A stretch of 64,000 bases of DNA, from contig PHBW01000003.1 of assembly GCA_002840715.1 (NCBI GenBank), positions 62,001 through 126,000 on the forward strand. The letters run 5' to 3'. This DNA comes from Chloroflexi bacterium HGW-Chloroflexi-4 (lineage in GTDB: Bacteria > Chloroflexota > Anaerolineae > Anaerolineales > Anaerolineaceae). Positions 61,301 through 64,000 of the stretch are shown one piece after another. Each line of letters begins with the position of its first letter. Within the stretch, counting starts at the first letter, position 1. The position numbers and the translations under genes were made by a program. Under the pieces are notes generated by a model. The model was not told the origin of the DNA and did not search any database. It worked only from the letters and a program-made list of their open reading frames with translations.

Positions 61301-63703
61301 CCAACGGGTGACACAAATTCCGATTCGAAATTACAAGTCACTGAAACCTGGATCTATTCATGCAGCCATACTGTAACCCAAAGTGAAATTGATGCCGGAG
61401 GAAACCTTTCAAACACAGTTACGTTGGATTCAGCACAAACGTCTCCAACCACCGGAAATAAATCAATAATAATCACTCAAACCCCGGCCATTCATGTGGT
61501 GAAGAGTTCAAACACTACTGAAATTTCTGCGGCTGGTGATGTTATTCCTTACAAATTCTTAGTAACAAATTCCGGTAATCAAACATTGAGTGGAGTTACT
61601 GTTGCGGACCCGCTTTGTACAACTGAAATAGCTGGTCCAACCGGTGACACTAACGATGACCATAAACTGCAATTGGATGAAACATGGGAATACACATGCA
61701 CTCATACTGTCACTCAAAATGAATTAAATAGTGGCGGCAAATTGTCAAATACCGTTACAGTAGATTCAACCGAGTCTGGAGCTGACACAGACACACTTGA
61801 TATTAATAAAGCCCTAAACCCAGATTTTACACTCACGAAAACAGCTACTGAATCTACATACAATGCCATTGGTGATGTTTTGCACTTTACCATCACTGCT
61901 CTCAATTCTGGAAATGTTAGCTTGACCAGTGTTTCAATTTCCGATGCGGGACTAACCGGTTTGACATGTTCACCGACATTACCGGCTACACTCTTGCCGG
62001 AACAATCGCTGGTTTGTACTGGAACGCACACCATTGTTCAGGAGGATTTGGACAATGGATATTATCAAAACTCAGCCAATGCAAGTGCTACGCCTCCTTC
62101 TGGACCCGTAATTAATCGAAATGACGTTGTTACTGTCAATGCTGCTTCTAAAATAGGATTAGCCAAAGAGTTGGTTTCTGTGACACAGGTTCCAGGGGCA
62201 GCCGGTACTTGGGATGTTGAATTTGCTTTTCATATACATAATTATGAAAACACACAGGTAACTGATTTGCAAGTCATTGATGATCTTCTTGCGGCATTCA
62301 CAGAACCTGCAACCATAGTTGATATTCGTGAAATCAGCAGTAACGAATTGACTGAGAATGTTAACTTTAATGGCAGTACTGATCAGAATCTTCTGGTTGG
62401 GGATGATACTTTAGCTGGTAGTGGAGATGCAACGATAAAATTGGTTATCAGGTTGATTCCTGCCACGAATGAATATAACAACAGCGCTCAGGTTCAAGCC
62501 GTTGATTCAAACGAAAAACCAATTGGAGATACCTCTCAAAGTGGCGATGATCCAGATCCTGATGGAAATGGATTGCCGGGAGATAATTCCACACCGACCA
62601 CAATTTCTTTTTCGGGCAATATCTTTGATCCGCCTTATGGTATCAAAGTTTATGATGATTCGGGATTACCAGCCATTTTATGGACGATGGAATGGATCAA
62701 TGATTCGAATGTTTTAGCAATTGATGCTGAAATTTTAGACCCAATTCCCTCTGGTTCAACCTACAATCAAACAGGTGGATCAAGTGGTTATGCTGTTCCT
62801 GTAGGCGTTCCAACAGATTCCACAAATATTGGTGTATCTTGTACGGATTCATCTGCCATCACGATCACAGAATTGTGTTACTTTGAGGGTCCAACATCCA
62901 CATATCCACAAGGAAGAATCATCTGGAAGGGTACCATTGGTCCAGATCTTGGCGTAACTGATCCCGCAGTTGCCGTAAATGATCTAAAAATTGAATATTT
63001 TCTAACCATTGATAGTGAAGTGGAAGGGATCAATAATATTGCTCGTATTAACGTTGATCTTAATGGAGACGGCGTTATTAGTTCGGGTTCAGAAACTAAT
63101 GTTGAAGAAGCCTCATCCATCTGGGGAACGATCACTGATCCTGAAATACCATCAGATAATGCAGATTCTTTATTGACAAGTAAATTGCCTGGGACTGGGT
63201 TTACTCCCAATCTCATTACACTTTTACCAAAACAACCTGAGAATCTTATATATGGTGCAATGAATGAATTAAGCCTTGAAATTCCAAAGTTGAAATTAAC
63301 CGCAGATATTGTGGGTGTACCACTCAACAAAAACACAGGAGAGTGGGATGTGACCTGGTTGTCAACGCAATTAGGTTGGTTAAATGGGACGGCATTCCCA
63401 AGTGGAGATGGTAATTCTGTAATAACTGGCCATGTCTATCTTTCCAGTGGGTTGCCTGGTCCTTTCAAAGATCTTGGAACACTGGCTTGGGGAGACCGCA
63501 TCATTCTTCACGATCAAGGACGACAATTTATATATGAAGTGAGGGAAGTGAAAAGCGTTCTTCCCAGCAATCAATCTGCATTTGTGCATGAAGAGCGGGC
63601 TTGGTTGACGCTGATTACTTGTGAAGGTTATGATGAAGAAACCGATACTTATGCTTTTCGTAAATTAGTGCGGGCGGTTTTGGTGTCGGTTTCAGACGAA
63701 TAA
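55319..63703 (+). CDS. Giant DUF11-repeat surface protein with internal LPGTG motif and C-terminal sortase domain
   Basis: Secreted protein of about 2794 residues. A signal peptide (VGLLFLFRILLAINILFGFF, ending PVFAAAG) precedes a beta-rich head, about sixteen DUF11/CARDB-type repeats (pattern LSKSFSPTTVPVNGTAST, TFNITNPNGSPVTGV), and one jelly-roll-like insert (nt 56,750-57,250). Several repeats have EF-hand-like acidic loops such as GDTNSDSKLQVTE. Near the end stands LPGTG (residues 2623-2627, nt 63185-63199), followed at once by a sortase domain: LEIPKLKLTADIVGV, VITGH (His2705), TLITC (Cys2768) and Arg2781. No membrane helix lies between motif and enzyme. It could cleave and anchor itself. 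The ATG at 55319 follows AGAGG; a TTG at 55301 is less likely. Confidence 0.88.
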   Translation: MLKWYSTRVGLLFLFRILLAINILFGFFSTTPQPVFAAAGLTITPITWNIVGLDSNNPATGPNEFPVGVKVCNISASTLTVSSTFIWDSSDPYINLRPGSKTSYTGADAIILAAGNCTDFYYEVEITRTSAAYNHTRKYHITASAVGVDTVSTPIPREIFVEHLVSQNRNTTDHISYAEGIAPSSFTDVYTGGTMTLQVGNTYTIKLYGGTATGGYNQLEEFVSLPNTLFQIISAKSDYAVDTSPYVSNPNPSLYGDGCLWDNDPTSPSYRSCTGDDGKIGGNSVVTTYVVKILSSSGSTMMLNTLIYDFSGSSFHYNADFETSGIFVEVTDPAFDLIISKSFVPAVITAGSTSILNFSITNPTAVDVSDVNFTDTLPTTPGAMTTSIASAADYSTTNCGTPAFAPGNNDTSLTFTGGTIAAGATCVITVKVKVPADPTSGTYINTSDPLYVGTTNTGKNATASLTLSKSGTGGSTCINTATLAKWTFPTGSSLTTPAQDISPAGLVTGSANQTVNGVAAATSDSYVADGTLAWITKGYSSAQTVSQNTTFTVPQTASPYGDVSISLAYKVGSSWPVTARIYIDSSANGGAYTSIFNQVIPDVVYHSIGTIKATTTGSTNTTFRITTSGAQNNQALFYIDNVTITACTEYGNPEPPTLSKSFSPTTVPVNGTASTLTFNITNPNGSPVTGVEFDDNLPQGLVIGNTVTTPASTTCTAGTISANTGGSLVTFRSGTVQPAGCVVTVPVITTLAGDHINTSGYITSTEGGTNTTSSGFGTATLTGILPPEISKEFTSPILSGGTSTLTFYITNPNPDYALTGVSFTDTFPTSPGNMVIAPTPGATYSDGSIDAKIDCGSGTITSPTAGANSISFSGGTIPADGLCIVNVNVTASTVGTYTNTTSNVSSTNGGTGSSASADLRVNQAIPSINLLKQISTSGTGPWYSFLTVSAETPLYYRFVVENTGNVPLNNIGINDPLLNTSSCSFTNPLAAGSTTECVLGPSLASSTLGTYPNTAKARGSYLTTYYESSPSTASYALPAPDLSLTKTNDIGGSVTGTDSSFSWSLLVKNSRYGDPAIFDSGDVIIRDYLPSGPTYNSTVSVISDAVVPTGTGTITCSISADVLTCLAQGGTVILDADASFTAVINITSVNNSGDLVNPTGGDCLVDPDNNIQESNETNNSTSDMVTVNVPGTVDLRLTKSNSSSGQGLVGTPFTWNLTISNTGTADAVFSAGQTILTDNLPGNLSYGSATASGFSGITNSNKISCNIAGDPGVLTCFANGDAVTIAQGGNFTVGFNVTPDSSGDFTNTATIDPSDYIDESNELNNDSSNKVTVTAYADLAVTKTDGVSSINGTGSASTIYTILVTNNGPSSVTGAVLKDTIGSGLSATAVTCTATSSNTCGIELNLSNLTGLGGITLPTLANGAFYEFTLTADVTAISGSIENSISVTTPTGTLDPISSNNAATDTDTITPSANLSMTKEDGLDSVDAYDTVVYTIVVANAGPSSANGAVFTDPTVSNLTISEVTCGSAAGSAACPSVENTTITLMKGSGIIIPTLPSGGSVTFTVTGTAGANGSITNLASIFAPSGTTDTDTSDNSASDTTTITSAAPELSIVKSVTEADFKAVGDVLHYSYEVTNSGNIALSGPVSVSDNKSSDESCPDVNTQGNADNNLDVGERITCTASYTVQAADITAKSVTNTASATADGITSNVDSETVYLKSIHLEKSVLESIYSATGQVLHYSFVVTNNGNLSLSGLLTINDDKTIDESCPAITTVGDNDASLDAGERITCTATYTIQQGDIDSGSVINKATASTDGVTSNEATVTLNAYQNPLIHVVKSSTTTSITEAGQVVPYTFTVTNIGNETLTNISVNDPKCSTSISEPTGDENSNSKLEVSETWIYTCDHTVTQAEVDAGGNLSNTVTADSNESESDTDSLSIPISQDPQIEVVKDSITTAITTVNQSVPYTFTVSNIGNLTLTGITIGDPKCTSAINGPTGDTNSDSKLQVTETWIYSCSHTVTQSEIDAGGNLSNTVTLDSAQTSPTTGNKSIIITQTPAIHVVKSSNTTEISAAGDVIPYKFLVTNSGNQTLSGVTVADPLCTTEIAGPTGDTNDDHKLQLDETWEYTCTHTVTQNELNSGGKLSNTVTVDSTESGADTDTLDINKALNPDFTLTKTATESTYNAIGDVLHFTITALNSGNVSLTSVSISDAGLTGLTCSPTLPATLLPEQSLVCTGTHTIVQEDLDNGYYQNSANASATPPSGPVINRNDVVTVNAASKIGLAKELVSVTQVPGAAGTWDVEFAFHIHNYENTQVTDLQVIDDLLAAFTEPATIVDIREISSNELTENVNFNGSTDQNLLVGDDTLAGSGDATIKLVIRLIPATNEYNNSAQVQAVDSNEKPIGDTSQSGDDPDPDGNGLPGDNSTPTTISFSGNIFDPPYGIKVYDDSGLPAILWTMEWINDSNVLAIDAEILDPIPSGSTYNQTGGSSGYAVPVGVPTDSTNIGVSCTDSSAITITELCYFEGPTSTYPQGRIIWKGTIGPDLGVTDPAVAVNDLKIEYFLTIDSEVEGINNIARINVDLNGDGVISSGSETNVEEASSIWGTITDPEIPSDNADSLLTSKLPGTGFTPNLITLLPKQPENLIYGAMNELSLEIPKLKLTADIVGVPLNKNTGEWDVTWLSTQLGWLNGTAFPSGDGNSVITGHVYLSSGLPGPFKDLGTLAWGDRIILHDQGRQFIYEVREVKSVLPSNQSAFVHEERAWLTLITCEGYDEETDTYAFRKLVRAVLVSVSDE

Positions 63704-63708
63704 GCAAT

Positions 63709-63741
63709 TGAGACCTCCTGCTACTGATGCAGGAGGTCTCA
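63709..63741. terminator. Hairpin after the DUF11-sortase gene
   Basis: TGAGACCTCCTGC (63709-63721) pairs perfectly with GCAGGAGGTCTCA (63729-63741), 7-nt loop. The T-rich run (CTTTCTTTCTTTTT) starts about 12 bases later, so the terminator is not classical but still likely. Confidence 0.7.
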
Positions 63742-63851
63742 TACAAATCTCCTTTCTTTCTTTTTCAGTTTTTAATACTAAAGGTGTTCGAAACCCAAGA
63801 GCATTATTCAGTGGATTGACCAATGCTGCCATATTCACTTTAGGCGGATTT

Positions 63852-64000
63852 TCAATTGACATTTTCTTCAATTTGTTTGAGGATGTAAGCCAATTTCACA
63901 TGAATGGTGACTTCGCCGACTTGTTTATTGATGTTGGCAAAAAATTCTTCCTTGTTAACACTGCCATCGCTGCTTTAATCCAGCTATTAATAAATAGCGG
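63852..64000 (-). pseudogene. Possible broken or partial gene end at the right edge
   Basis: On the minus strand the frame ending at 63852 reads NKEEFFANINKQVGEVTIHV, then KLAYILKQIEENVN before a stop. This has the look of real helical protein, but it has no start codon and an upstream stop in the same frame. The neighbouring frame upstream reads INSWIKAAMAV, and a single frameshift near 63950 would join the two. The opposite strand is also open here. I cannot identify a family; this may be the 3' end of a gene that lies mostly outside the window. Confidence 0.3.

Overview
The window reads as a chromosomal segment of an anaerobic bacterium, most likely a member of the Chloroflexota close to the Anaerolineae. 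This is inference: no rRNA or universal marker gene is present. Pointers are lipoproteins with Thr/Pro or Ala-Thr-Glu-Ala-Pro linkers after the lipobox, an isomaltooligosaccharide ABC operon, two tungsten-type aldehyde:ferredoxin oxidoreductases, and a giant DUF11-repeat surface protein fused to a sortase. No tRNA, rRNA, CRISPR array, prophage or insertion sequence was recognised.

Layout. 1-3.7 kb: a histidine kinase cut by the left edge and two response regulators (REC-HDOD and REC with a ruined HD domain). 3.7-6.6 kb, minus strand: a HI0933-type flavoprotein and a propeller lipoprotein. 6.8-12.8 kb: a double-MerR regulator, a UvrA2-type ABC protein and a three-gene ABC-2 exporter. 13.1-20.2 kb: a LacI-controlled sugar locus (binding protein, two permeases, GH66, GH15) that would import and hydrolyse alpha-1,6-glucans. 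20.3-28.0 kb: two AOR genes around a MarR gene, with a MoaD/ThiS-like protein, a four-cluster ferredoxin, a DUF362 protein and a small membrane protein. 28.0-30.0 kb: a tocopherol-cyclase-like protein diverging from a ribbon-helix-helix/PemK toxin-antitoxin pair.

30.0-33.1 kb: a lipoprotein, an unlisted 39-residue membrane peptide ending in a DltX-like motif, an MBOAT acyltransferase and an SGNH protein, which together look like an envelope-polymer acylation system. 33.2-35.6 kb: a polar amino acid ABC transporter. 36.0-42.0 kb: a DUF485/ActP-type symporter pair followed by a 1231-residue PHP-Cache-PAS-CBS-DUF294 sensor protein. 42.1-46.5 kb: SAM hydrolase with a complete ECF transporter. 46.8-51.2 kb: a solitary Cas4-like nuclease, a ZIP transporter with a triple-palindrome operator, and an alpha/beta hydrolase-acyl carrier protein-acyl-AMP ligase cassette. 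51.3-55.2 kb: a TP-linker surface protein, a diguanylate cyclase with a cysteine-rich PAS domain, an AT-rich tract holding a decayed hemerythrin gene, and an M29 aminopeptidase. 55.3-63.7 kb: the 2794-residue DUF11-LPGTG-sortase protein. The last 300 bases hold a hairpin and a possible broken gene end.

The items most worth follow-up are the DltX-like peptide of the MBOAT operon, the protein carrying its own sorting motif and sortase, the PHP-Cache-PAS-CBS-DUF294 fusion, the probable CTG start of the MoaD-like gene, the hemerythrin pseudogene, and the near-leaderless, operator-embedded lacI-family promoter.
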